From the NCBI RefSeq assembly GCF_041381155.1, contig NC_091136.1:46428284-46492283 (forward strand): 64,000 nucleotides of DNA, written 5' to 3'. The position numbers and the translations under genes were made by a program. Source of the DNA: Argopecten irradians. Lineage: Eukaryota; Mollusca; Bivalvia; Pectinida; Pectinidae. A model generated the notes under the pieces. The model did not search any database. It had not been told where the DNA came from and saw nothing but the letters and a program-made list of their open reading frames with translations. Shown piece by piece: positions 1 to 10,235 of the stretch; the stretch's first letter is position 1, and the number at the start of each line of letters is the position of its first letter.

Positions 1-210
1 TAGATTAAATTAATGGAGTCTGACGATATCAGTATAAAACATTTCAGTGTTAGTGGATATGTGTTTGCTATTTTATTTTACAATATACCTAATATTAACC
101 TTCTCTGTTCCAAATTTTCGGCTACATAGCCTTCGTCTTGGAAATGAATCGCAGTATACTGATCAAGTCACCATCTTGCTATCTTGATTTTAAAATTTCT
201 TACTGTTGCA

Positions 211-1141
211 TTACACTCCTTTTACATTATATCCTTTTGGAGTCTTTGTGTCCAACAACCTTATCCACTGTTCTTCGTGTAAACACCGGTATCCTTTCAT
301 ATTCTTAGACAATGTCTTCATAACCGCAATCTTCACATCGGTTCCTTTATGGTTCCAGAAATGCCGGTTTATTGGTTTATCCGATCGCAAACGAACATCC
401 CGTAAATGCTCACTGAACCTTTCCTTCACCGAACTTTCGGTTCCACTAGCATACACAGTTACATTGCACTTATTACAAATCAAAACATACACAACATTCC
501 GTGTGGAACATTTTGCTGATGATACTGGCTTATATTCCCGTGAACGGCTTGTGTCATAGACAGCATTCTTCTCCATTTGATCGCATATGGCACAATCACA
601 ACCAGCGTCTACATATATCTCACGTTTGGTTTTACTATGCACAAGTGTATCACACAAATTGCTGTTCCTACGGAATGCCAGTAACAGCGGTTGATCAAAT
701 ACAATCCTCATTTGTTCAGACATATCACGAGTTTTTTATGCTTCTGAAGGATCTTCTGTATGTCAGGGAGCATCCTGGTGTATGTAAGTACCAGTGGGAC
801 CCTATTGTTAGTTTTTTTCTTACGTTTAGTTATAAGCTCCGTTCTCTCCATTCGATCCACTTTCTGTAGTTGTTGGTCCACTTGCTTACCACTGTAACCT
901 CTTTTACGCAATCGTACTTTAAGCGCATCTCGATGTCTCATATGTAATCCTCATTCCTAGTACAAATCCTCTTGATCCTCATGCCTAATCCATATGGTAA
1001 AGATTTCTTTGTGTGTGAAGGATGGCACGAAGCATTATGTAAATACAACTGCTTATTTGTAGGTTTTATAAACAAATCTGTGATTATATGACCTTTCTCC
1101 AGCAAAACCCATGTATCAAGGAATTCAATTTTTTCATGACT
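211..1141 (-). pseudogene. Penelope-like RT connector and GIY-YIG endonuclease region
   Basis: From 1141 downward the minus strand gives IEFLDTWVLLEKGHIITDLF and then a Lys/Arg-rich linker. The 170-residue frame 211-723 follows, with VVYVLICNKCNVTVYASGTE and ERFSEHL. This is the GIY-YIG endonuclease fold region of Penelope elements, but the YIG triad reads YAS, which would weaken or abolish nuclease activity. Confidence 0.75.
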
Positions 1142-1517
1142 CCAACATATATAAAATTAATACAAATATGATAAGTTAATGATTTTACAAACTATCGAGT
1201 ACATCAACTAACCTCACTGGTCGGGGCTTTCCCCAAGAATGTTTGGGGTTACGTCACCCCAATTCGGGGCACCTGATTGGGACAGAGCTCGGGGCTCTCC
1301 TCGGGGCAACCCCTAGCAGACGCTCTAACAATATTTTATAACTTAATAATAAAAATGTTTCCGATATAAATTATCGGTTTTACTAACGTGCCTGGTGCCG
1401 TTGAAAAATAAATAAACAATTAAATAAATAAATTTGGAGTTTCCAGTATGGTAAAATTACCTTGTATCTGGAGCTACGAAAATACCAGCTTCACAGATGG
1501 ATGGATGGAGGAAAACT

Positions 1518-1559
1518 CGCTGGAGCCTCGATACACACATACGCATCGAGGATCCAGCG
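1518..1559. repeat. inverted repeat (hairpin)
   Basis: The arms GCTGGAGCCTCGAT and ATCGAGGATCCAGC pair with one mismatch region around a loop of about 10 bases. It lies inside the insertion in the Penelope-like element. Confidence 0.6.
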
Positions 1560-2357
1560 TAGCGACGGACCGACTAATAACGTAACGCGACTTAAAAACT
1601 GACGGAGACAATAACCAGTGAGGGCCTACGTATCTATCTATCTATATTTTGTATTACAAATCATAAACAAAGATGTCAGCGCCCAGGAGAGGACGTATTA
1701 AATTACTACTGACAGCATTACTGGATACATAGATGTAAATATGTAATGACTAATGCAAAGCCTCAGACGAGCGCAGCTACTTATAAAAAATGTGAATATT
1801 GTTAGGATTATAGCCTCAGAATGATATTAAAACTGTTTTAACTTGTAGTCCGATCATTAATTTTTAGTAAATGCTATTTTTCAATATTTTCGTCTAGCAG
1901 TCGTCATATACAGGTCAGAAAGAAATATTCAACTGGATTATTTCATTTTTTTTCGATCTTGTTTCTCTCCAATGCGGAAAACTTGGCAACATGCCATGTA
2001 TCAAAAATGCGCGGGAATATGTGGCGTCATCTTTAGCACCAAGCTTCCTGACGTCACGGCTGACGGTGCCGTGCGCTTGACAACACAAAGACAGTATCTC
2101 ATTTTGACTAGTACATTTATTGTGCCATTCTTATCCTTTTGTAGTTATCTAAAACTACTTACAGTAATTTCAAAGTGTATCCTGGTGAAACGTTTTGCCT
2201 ACAGAGAAAAATTAAAATCTCGTCGTGCTGATAACGAGAATTAAAACATGGCTGCCTGCAAGGAGGCGCGAGACTTTCCCCGCGGGACACGATTTCAAAG
2301 TCCAAGGGGTACTGGAATCTATTGGATTCTATATGCTCACACATGTGTTATGGTTAG

Positions 2358-2406
2358 TAGAGCTTCGCTCTACGCGGCCTTCGGCCGCGCAGAGAGCTGC
2401 GCTCTT
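2358..2406. repeat. three consecutive GC-rich hairpins
   Basis: Three short palindromes follow each other: TAGAGC-TTC-GCTCTA, CGCGGCC-TTC-GGCCGCG and AGAGC-TGC-GCTCT. The surroundings are AT-rich, so this is a compact structured module, probably part of a mobile element. Confidence 0.6.
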
Positions 2407-2526
2407 ATTACGATGATAAGATAAAGTTATCTCAGGTATATTATTCTACTAAATAGAGCCTAAGATTTATAAATAATACATTTAAACCGCAACCGTAACT
2501 GACACAGTTGATTGCAATAATCTGGC

Positions 2527-3860
2527 CTAGATAACGCAGATAAATATTTTCGTAACAATACTATTAGCATACGTTGCGAATTTTTCCAGCTCTTTTTGAC
2601 TACCTAACCAAATCCCAAATCCATCATCAGTGAAGCGTTTGTAGAATTCTGGTTGGTGCTCATACCTCGTAAGATGTTCATCCAAATTACGCATATATGA
2701 ACATGCAAAGTTTCTGCCCAATCTAGATCCAATAACTATTCCTTTAGTTTGTTGGTAGTTTTTATCACCCAAACTAAAATTGTTATTGGCCAATACCGTC
2801 CGTATCATCTCCATAACATGATCTGTTGGTATGATCACATCAGTTTTTTAATTGAGCGCCTCTTCACATGCATCAAGTCCTTCTACTCTGGGAATGGATG
2901 GGTTTAACTTACATACATAAAAGCAAAATAATATTGCTTGATCTGGCGCCGATTTCTCGAAACAAAAGTGCAGACTTAAGTCAAAACTTAAGTTTTTCTC
3001 CTTATGTAACTTATATGAAAACTTTAGACTTAAGTCAGTTTGGGACTTAATTTTGGTTCGAGAAATCGGGGCCTGGTAAAGGTATTTCAACACTTGGCAA
3101 TTTATTTATGAAATCAGTTGTATCCCGAATATAACTTGGTGACGTTATAACGAATTCTTCAACTCCATGTCCCATCACCTCTGCTATCCTTTCTGTTGGT
3201 GTTCCTATCCCACTGACTATAGATCTATACGGTTATCTGCTTTATGTAACTTTGGATTCCCTTTGAAATTTCCCGGATTTACATGTTTCGGAATGAGATA
3301 CTGATGCATATCTTTGGTGATAACCCCATCTCTGCTCATTTTATTCAACAACATTTTAACTGACTTTAATGCATGCTGGGTTTGGTCTGTACTCACTCTA
3401 CATAACTGTCACTACCATTCATATCATCTTGCAACTTCTGTATATATTCAGTCTTGTCAACTACAACAATCCCGGAACCTTTGTCTGCTGTTCTTATGGT
3501 AATGGCACTGTTGTGTAATAGTGAATGGAATGCCTGTTGTTCATCAGTAAAAATGTTCAACTTACCTTTCTTCTTCAAATTGTTAACAGTATCATTCTTT
3601 ACAAGCTCTATGTCTAGATCAAGCCACGCGTCTCTACTTTTATTTGGAGTAAAGTATTTAGTTTTCTTCACTACAAACTTCTCCGTATGTGATTCTGTTA
3701 CATTCTCACGGTCATAGAGAAAAAAACTCTTTTAACCGCATTCTCCTCTCCCAACATCCTATATCTGTCAAAAGTTTCAGTTTGTCTATCCTATCCCTGT
3801 CCGGGACAAACTTAAGCCCTCTAGCGAGGAGAGATTTCTCCCCATATTATAGTGAATAAC
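2527..3860 (-). pseudogene. Penelope-like reverse transcriptase, fragmentary
   Basis: Minus-strand translation pieces show NPKLHK and RPIVSGIGTPTER-like blocks near 3120-3300, a PSIPRVEGLDACEEAL block near 2860-2920, and FTDDGFGIW (a YxDD-type catalytic centre) near 2600-2640. These are reverse transcriptase blocks of the Penelope family. The reading frame is not continuous. Confidence 0.8.
2944..3074. mobile_element. short inverted-repeat element inside the Penelope-like RT
   Basis: The ends GCCGATTTCTCGAA and TTCGAGAAATCGG are inverted repeats flanking about 100 bases that contain internal CTTAAGT repeats. RT sequence continues on both sides, so this is a later insertion. A possible target duplication is CTGG. 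Confidence 0.6.
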
Positions 3861-3869
3861 TAGAAAGAT

Positions 3870-4912
3870 TAGTTACTAGTTTTTCTGTATCCACACTAGC
3901 CTTCTTCCGTGTGTTGTCTTAACTGAAGCCACAGTTATTTGTAAGGAAAAATAGGTGTATGGAAATATTCTGCAAATGTGATTTCTATAGATCAGGATGA
4001 CTTTCGGTTTTTCTGAGTTATGATAAATGAGATGGAAAAAAGCTGAATGGCCTACAATCTGAACTACCTTTCTGCAACAACAAGCCGACCAACTACCAGA
4101 TAAAACTATTTTCCTTAGTTACTGTGTACTAAGGCACTTGGTGAGATGGACAGCTGCCTTGCCCGATCACAATTTAAGCACACTTAAGTTTATTTTTGTC
4201 GTGACTGAAGCAGCCAATATACTACATGGATATGGGGTCATGGAAAGTGATGGTTGGCGAAGTCCTAACGGACTGGTGTAAATTTGGAATTGAAAAATAA
4301 TCGCCAGTGAGGACAGAAGCGTAGCCGAAGTAATCTAATCGATTCGTAAAGAAGTAGAAGATATTGACTCCAAGATTAATTCATATAGATACTGCGCATG
4401 CGTGTGTTTAGTGGTTGGTAGTGTTAATGAATGGATCAACCTTGGAGCGTAAACACAATAGCGTCGAGACGAGACAGACCACGATGCAATTATCATCATC
4501 AAGACATGTCACAAGGTTTGTTAACTTCAATACGTTCGCATTTTTAAAATTTTATTTGACAATATTTTTCGCATTGAACAATGACGATCAAACAAAATTC
4601 AACTTGAATTAGTTTCATTGATGCAAAACATTGCGGCGCTCGGTCTCCGTTTGATGAAACTTCAGAAAATTCAGCTTTAGAAAAATAGGGACCCCGGCAT
4701 TTATTATCATATTGTCTGTATCGTACATGTAGACATACAGATATATAGAGGATATGCCATTCGTTTCCTTTCATAATAGATTTATGATACGACATTAGAA
4801 TTTTTCATTTTTGCGAGCCTTTGGAGAGCAAAAACTGAAAAAATCGAAACAAGTATCATGAATCTTATATGAAGGGAAAGGAATGTCAGATTCTATTTAT
4901 TATATGACTAAT
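3870..4912. other. non-coding, no recognised feature
   Basis: Both strands carry only short open frames without family motifs. I see no repeat structure beyond AT-rich low complexity. Confidence 0.5.
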
Positions 4913-4913
4913 A

Positions 4914-5038
4914 TTAGTCCGTTAAACCTGCCTATATTATTAGGCTTTTTTTTAAAAATTGCCATATATATATTAGGCAAAAAAAAAAATCAAAAATTAA
5001 AAAAAAGCCTTATAATATAGGCAGGTTTAGCGGACTAG
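4914..5038. mobile_element. MITE with GTCCGYTAAACCTGCCTATA ends
   Basis: The two ends are long inverted repeats: TTAGTCCGTTAAACCTGCC at the left and GGCAGGTTTAGCGGACTA at the right, extending through CTATATTAT. The middle is A/T homopolymer. A related single end is seen near 31810-31850. Confidence 0.75.
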
Positions 5039-5039
5039 A

Positions 5040-7050
5040 ATAATAATTGCCTTGGTGTCTTCCCGTTTGAAGTTTTCTGCCCGATGATTCATCAATCGAT
5101 CAGGTAAGACTCCGACCGTATCACTAGTATACAAAAGTCGGTCAAGTACCAATACCCCGTAATAACTAAAGCGAAAAATAACCAGTTTATTTAAAGTATT
5201 ATTCTGGCTTTATTATGTACTTTATTATCAAACCGGTACATGTAAATGATTTATAACTCAAGCGATGAATTGAATGCAAGGGAATATGTTAAAACCGTCT
5301 AGGTGAGAATTGATACTGATTTTACACACCGTTATGAATCTACAGATTAGTGTGGTGTCGTCGTTCAAAGCAGCATTTCGTAGTGAAATATTGCAGTAAA
5401 GTTAAATATTGTAGTAAAATGTAGGTCATGTCCCACGCGTAGAAATAGTACCTTTCGTTGGAATCAACCAATCACAATGCAGATGTGTTATATTACACGT
5501 GTGTAATACATAAATTCATGAAATGGCTTTATTGTACGGGAAACACAGAAGTCATATTTTAAATATATTTATATAATTTTTTACGCGATATATCAGATGT
5601 AAAGAGAAACAAAAGAACGATGTTTTAACAATTTTATTTCTCTACCGTGCTGCTTTACAATCTTACGTTTCTTTCGTCAGACAATGTCTCTATATATATA
5701 GTGTCTATCAAATACATTGTACAGAATATTACAAGATATATTTATATCGCATATATCACCATCGCAACTTCCCCTTCAGCTTTCAACTATAACGTTATCA
5801 TACTGAACACAAGTATGATTGAAACAAATGTAAAGAAACTTGTGTTCTAAAATAAGCTTTTTAGAGATTAAGGAAAAAAGTAACACAAATCCCAATGGAG
5901 TCATAAGCACAATATCGACATATGGTCCCCCAGTTTTTTGTTAATTAATATACAAAATATTACCATATTTCTTCAGGTATTTTTCATTGACATTCATCAG
6001 ATATTTAATGTAACATCATCGATTAAAGCTTAAATGTAAAAAAAAAGATCAGCTTCATTATGTCTCGCATATCTAGACAAGAGTTTCCTTTAAGAAGAAA
6101 TGGTCTTTAAGTCTGAACAAAACGCACCCTGTCGTGACTATTCCACTAAGTTGTACATTGTATTGAATAGAGCTGCCCGATCTGTCATTGCCAAAGTCAT
6201 ACACAAATGCCTCCATCGGAGACTTAACAATCACCAGTTAAAAATCCACAGCCTATTGAATTAAAAGAGGTTTCAAATCACAAGTTAAATTTTCAATTGT
6301 GAATGCTACGAACGACATTATCTATATTAATATTATTAGTGATATATAAATGGTTTATCTATATAAATGACATATAGATGGAAAGGTGTTCGATAGCAAG
6401 GTAGATATCTTAAGGTACCTATGGTACCCTTAAATACAATATTAAGTAATGTGATTTAAAACGCTAATTGTGTTTTCTACCAAACACAGCGCATCTCTCT
6501 CACGGCACTACACAAACACTCAGATCCTCGCACCCCATTCATCAGATCACCAGCACCCCATTCATCAGATCACCAGATTTTTAAGTTAAGCAAAAATATC
6601 AATTATCCATTATATCCCGATTACCCCATCTGATAAACTATATACACTGTACAAGCACCAAACAGATGATCCTCAAACGTATATATCACATTATACTGAA
6701 ATGTTACTGTTGAGGAAAACCTATCATCAGAGATATAACAATTCTTCATTAATTACATTTACCGAGGCATATTGCCATAACACAGCATACAGATTCATAA
6801 TATACCCGGTTCTTTTCGTGGGGATGCTATTTTGGCGATCTCTCGTGCCATCGCAATGATCGCAAAATTATGATCCTTTAAACAATAACAATTTGCTGTC
6901 TTGTATAATACTATTAAAGCCAAATAGTGAAATTCTGATTATTTAAAACGATTTTTTAGTCTAAACTCCAAATTTCGAACATTTTGACCCGCCAAATTAA
7001 ATGGCTATACGATACATTTTTTAAAGACACTAACGTTGAATGACATCAAT
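5040..7050. other. non-coding AT-rich interval
   Basis: No gene could be supported. A two-copy 23-bp direct repeat containing CCCCATTCATCAGATCACCA lies near 6530-6575. The rest shows only short frames. Confidence 0.5.
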
Positions 7051-7051
7051 G

Positions 7052-7414
7052 TTAAAGATGCTCCACCGCCGACAGAGCATGAATGATATTCATTATTTGA
7101 ACAATAATTGGTGTTCAATCGTGTGTATGTATGTCTAATTAACACAAAAATAATATATATATTTTCATTTTGCCTTTGGTGCATGCGCAATCAGTACTTC
7201 ATTCCATATAGGATATAGTGCGTCGGAATTTTTTCGGGATGCAATTAATTATTTTTCATATTTCTAACTTGACGTAGAATTAGAAGCTCCAACTTTTCAA
7301 TGGTGGTAATGGTGTATAGTAAGTAATTTTTGTAACTGAAGAAAAATACTAAATCGTCTGCTCCTGTTTTTGATAGTAAAAAAATACTATATGTCGGCGG
7401 TGGAGTATCTTTAA
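7052..7414. mobile_element. TTAA-bounded MITE, copy 1
   Basis: The ends TTAAAGATGCTCCACCGCCG and CGGCGGTGGAGTATCTTTAA are inverted repeats about 23 bp long, 363 bp apart. The internal sequence matches the copies at 15416, 27128, 28362, 28816 and 35298. No coding capacity. The TTAA at both borders suggests a TTAA target site, as in piggyBac-like elements. Confidence 0.8.
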
Positions 7415-8380
7415 AGTTACAACATCAAACAAACACTAAATGCTTTAACTATTATAGGTAAATATATGTATAACATCACCGATCATCATTCAAAATGATT
7501 TATTTTATTTCGCCATATAACAGTCGTCTGTTTTCATCATAAAACCACATCTTATAGAGGTGTTGATTTATCTTATAGAGACGCAATTTATTTATCCCTT
7601 ATATTGGTCAAACACTTACTAATAATAACTACAAACCGTGTATTTTCAATTATTATTTAAATTTATGTATGGACTGATGAATGGCGATTAACATAAAGCA
7701 CTAGAGCATCATCCCCGAATACTGGTGATTATGTTTCGAGAAATATAATAGTAACGTTAACATTTGAATGCTTTTAAAGAGAATGAAGATGTGGCGTATT
7801 TTATTGTTGTAATTTGCAAGTCAGCGCTGAATACGCCAGAGCGGCTTGTCATCACCAGACAATTTTCAAATACTATCAGGTGGTACTCAGGTTGCCACAA
7901 ACAGGAAATAAAATAGATTTTACCTCTGATCATTCGATGATACCAATGACAACATAAATATACTGCATTGCAGTTTAATTTCGAACATAACAATACATTT
8001 CGGCAAGGTAAAAAGCATTGGAAAATCTACACCAATTAGAATACAATGTATTATAATACATAATCGAGGTCAGTGGCCAAACGTCAGAACGAGAGTAAAA
8101 CATTTGAACCAGTTCAAGCACAAAATGTCTCCTTTTATTTGAAGGGTAGACATAATGTTCTTAAGACCAAATAGATTTTAAATAACTATATTGTACTAAG
8201 AACTTTTTCCAAATTTACTAAAAATTCATAATTTTATCACATAGTATATAGTATACTTATTATAGATTTAAACGTTTTTCAGAAATCAAATAATACACAC
8301 AATACACTAATCTGCATTATCAAGAACTTCAGGCAAGTAAACTATTCCACAGACGATAAATGTATTACAGTGATTTGTCT
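7415..8380. other. non-coding interval
   Basis: No gene or clear repeat seen; only short frames on both strands. Confidence 0.45.
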
Positions 8381-8383
8381 GCA

Positions 8384-8655
8384 GTTACCATGGATATTAC
8401 ACATGTGACCATGGATATCACACAGGTTACCATGGATATCACACAGGTTACCAGGGAAATCATATAGGTTATGTAGATATCACACAGGTTACCATGGGTA
8501 TCACACAAGATACCATGGCTATCACACAGGTTACCATGGATATCACACAGGTTAATATGGAAATCACAAAGGTTACCATGCAAATCACGCAGGTTACCAT
8601 GGATATCACACAGGTTACCAAGGAAATCACTCAGGTTACCATGGGTATCACACAG
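8384..8655. repeat. 21-bp tandem repeat
   Basis: About 12 copies of a unit close to GGTTACCATGGATATCACACA, with point variants. The minus strand is open because the unit length is a multiple of three; it is not a gene. Confidence 0.85.
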
Positions 8656-8659
8656 GATT

Positions 8660-10060
8660 CCTTTTAATCAATATACACAGACTGAGGTACACATAATTTA
8701 CAATTGTAACAGTTGATCTATGTTAATATTTATTTACATAAAACCCAAGGTAACCATACTTTACGTGTGACGTATATATAACAACACTGTATTGTATCTT
8801 ATTGATATGTGACCATAAAACCAAAATAAGTACAGCTATATCAAAATCACTAAAACGTTGAAAAATGACTAGATACAATATCAAACCCCATATTATAAAG
8901 TTAAATGAACAATTTCATTTTTTTTCAAAACGCAGGCTTTATGCAAATTTTATAAAACACTCTTCTTCTTGATATGATATTAATGCTCTTCCAAAGAATG
9001 TTCTGTATATAAATCAAAATTCATGTATATGCAAGGTCTGTGGTACACGTGTATGTTACAAAATATGCATACACCTTATGTTTCGAAAATAAAATATGAC
9101 CGAAATGTAGTATTGTGATCAACTAAGCAAAATATCTAGTACATCTAATTCATGAGACATATTTGAGCTCCACAACTAAGGGTGAAATGGAATGTCGTTG
9201 TACAATATATTCATCAACACAAAATGCACAGACGAATACATATGGAAACAAGATAATAATTCCCCAATATATGATAAATGTAATACAAGATATATATATA
9301 TATTATATTATTAAAAATCCAATGGCATAAAGAGTGAGTTAAGTACTTACACCGACTTCTAAACACTAAAGCTAATTATAAATACATGTACAATGTGGAT
9401 TACGATATATCTTTTTTTAACATGATTATTGCTTGGCTTTTTTGGCTATACGTTAAAGGAAATTGAACTGATAAACTACAATGAAGCTCAGCATTATTTC
9501 AACACACGACATAAATAACTTTACCCAGCTTCCCAATGAAGTCATTCAGATGCATATATGTACATGAAATAAAACTGTCCTGTCATGGAGTTGCAATGTA
9601 CCTAATAATCTACTAGATTCGGAATATTGAAAAAGTATTGAGTCTAAGACCTAACATGCAGCTGAGATTTTTGTTTTTTAACTAATACAATGTACATCAA
9701 TAACCATTAGATCATCGATCTTCTACAAGTCTAAAACTGCAAAAATAATTCACTGCAAACATTTTCAAGATCCCACAGCCTGCTCAATTTTCAGATTCCA
9801 ATTAAATGTAATTAAAGCACTAACACAGGACAGCCAGACATAAATATAAAATACATGTATGGTCTTGTCACAGGTCCCGTAATTATTGCAACATACAATG
9901 TAAACAATACTTGGTATGACTTCTCCGTATATCTAAAATCACCACCATTATACCACATCTATACAACGAAGGATTTTACACTAAAATCTAAGGGTGATTG
10001 TAAAATAATTAATAAATACTGATAACATCCTGACTTTTTCAGATCCATCATGACAGTAAC
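8660..10060. other. non-coding interval downstream of GALNT7
   Basis: AT-rich, with an AT dinucleotide run near 9290. It may include GALNT7 3' UTR if a signal beyond 10066 is used. No gene seen. Confidence 0.45.
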
Positions 10061-10065
10061 ACAGC

Positions 10066-10071
10066 TTTATT
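10066..10071 (-). promoter_or_regulatory. candidate poly(A) signal of GALNT7
   Basis: On the minus strand an AATAAA hexamer begins about 26 bases after the stop codon. It is close to the stop, so a longer 3' UTR using a later signal is possible. Confidence 0.4.
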
Positions 10072-10097
10072 GAGCAACATGTTATAATATACACAGA

Positions 10098-10235
10098 TTA
10101 CTTCCACTGGCGGATCTCGTTGACTACCCATTTCTGGTTATCATTTGATGGATCGCACGGCTCCAATGTCACCTTGTTCCCACTGCCGGCCTCTAGACAT
10201 TTCCTGTGGTGTTCATGTCTTATTACTCCTGTGGT
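10098..10235 (-). CDS. GALNT7: GALNT7 exon 12 (lectin gamma repeat and stop)
   Basis: This exon encodes [20 protein letters not shown], a central stretch, and [13 protein letters not shown], then TAA. RKCLEA and NQKW are the Cys and QxW signatures of the third ricin-type repeat. The acceptor is TTTTACAG. Confidence 0.92.
   Translation of the reverse strand, partial: TTGVIRHEHHRKCLEAGSGNKVTLEPCDPSNDNQKWVVNEIRQWK

Larger units (their letters stand above)
1142..2525. mobile_element. insertion within the Penelope-like element
   Basis: This segment separates RT sequence ending near 2530 from its expected continuation beginning at 1141, so it is an insertion of about 1.4 kb. It has no convincing gene. 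It contains a GGGG-rich stretch (1218-1315), a perfect-looking hairpin (1518-1559), TCTA and GGAT microsatellites, and a triple hairpin module (2358-2406). The family is not recognised. Confidence 0.5.
211..3860 (-). mobile_element. Penelope-like retroelement, decayed, with nested insertions
   Basis: Read on the minus strand from about 3860 to 211, the pieces follow Penelope order: an N-terminal part (RGLKFVP), RT finger and palm motifs (GNPKLHK, IVSGIGTPTERIAE, FTDDGFGIW), a connecting part (IEFLDTWVLLEKGH) and a GIY-YIG-type endonuclease region. The RT is split by about 1.4 kb of foreign DNA (1142-2525) and by a 130-bp inverted-repeat element (2944-3074). The element is plainly inactive, with several breaks besides the insertions. 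No terminal repeats were identified. Confidence 0.85.

Noticed and set aside
8365-8583. 72-residue minus-strand frame with CDIHGNLCD repeats
   Set aside because: It is a reading of the 21-bp satellite, open only because the period is a multiple of three.
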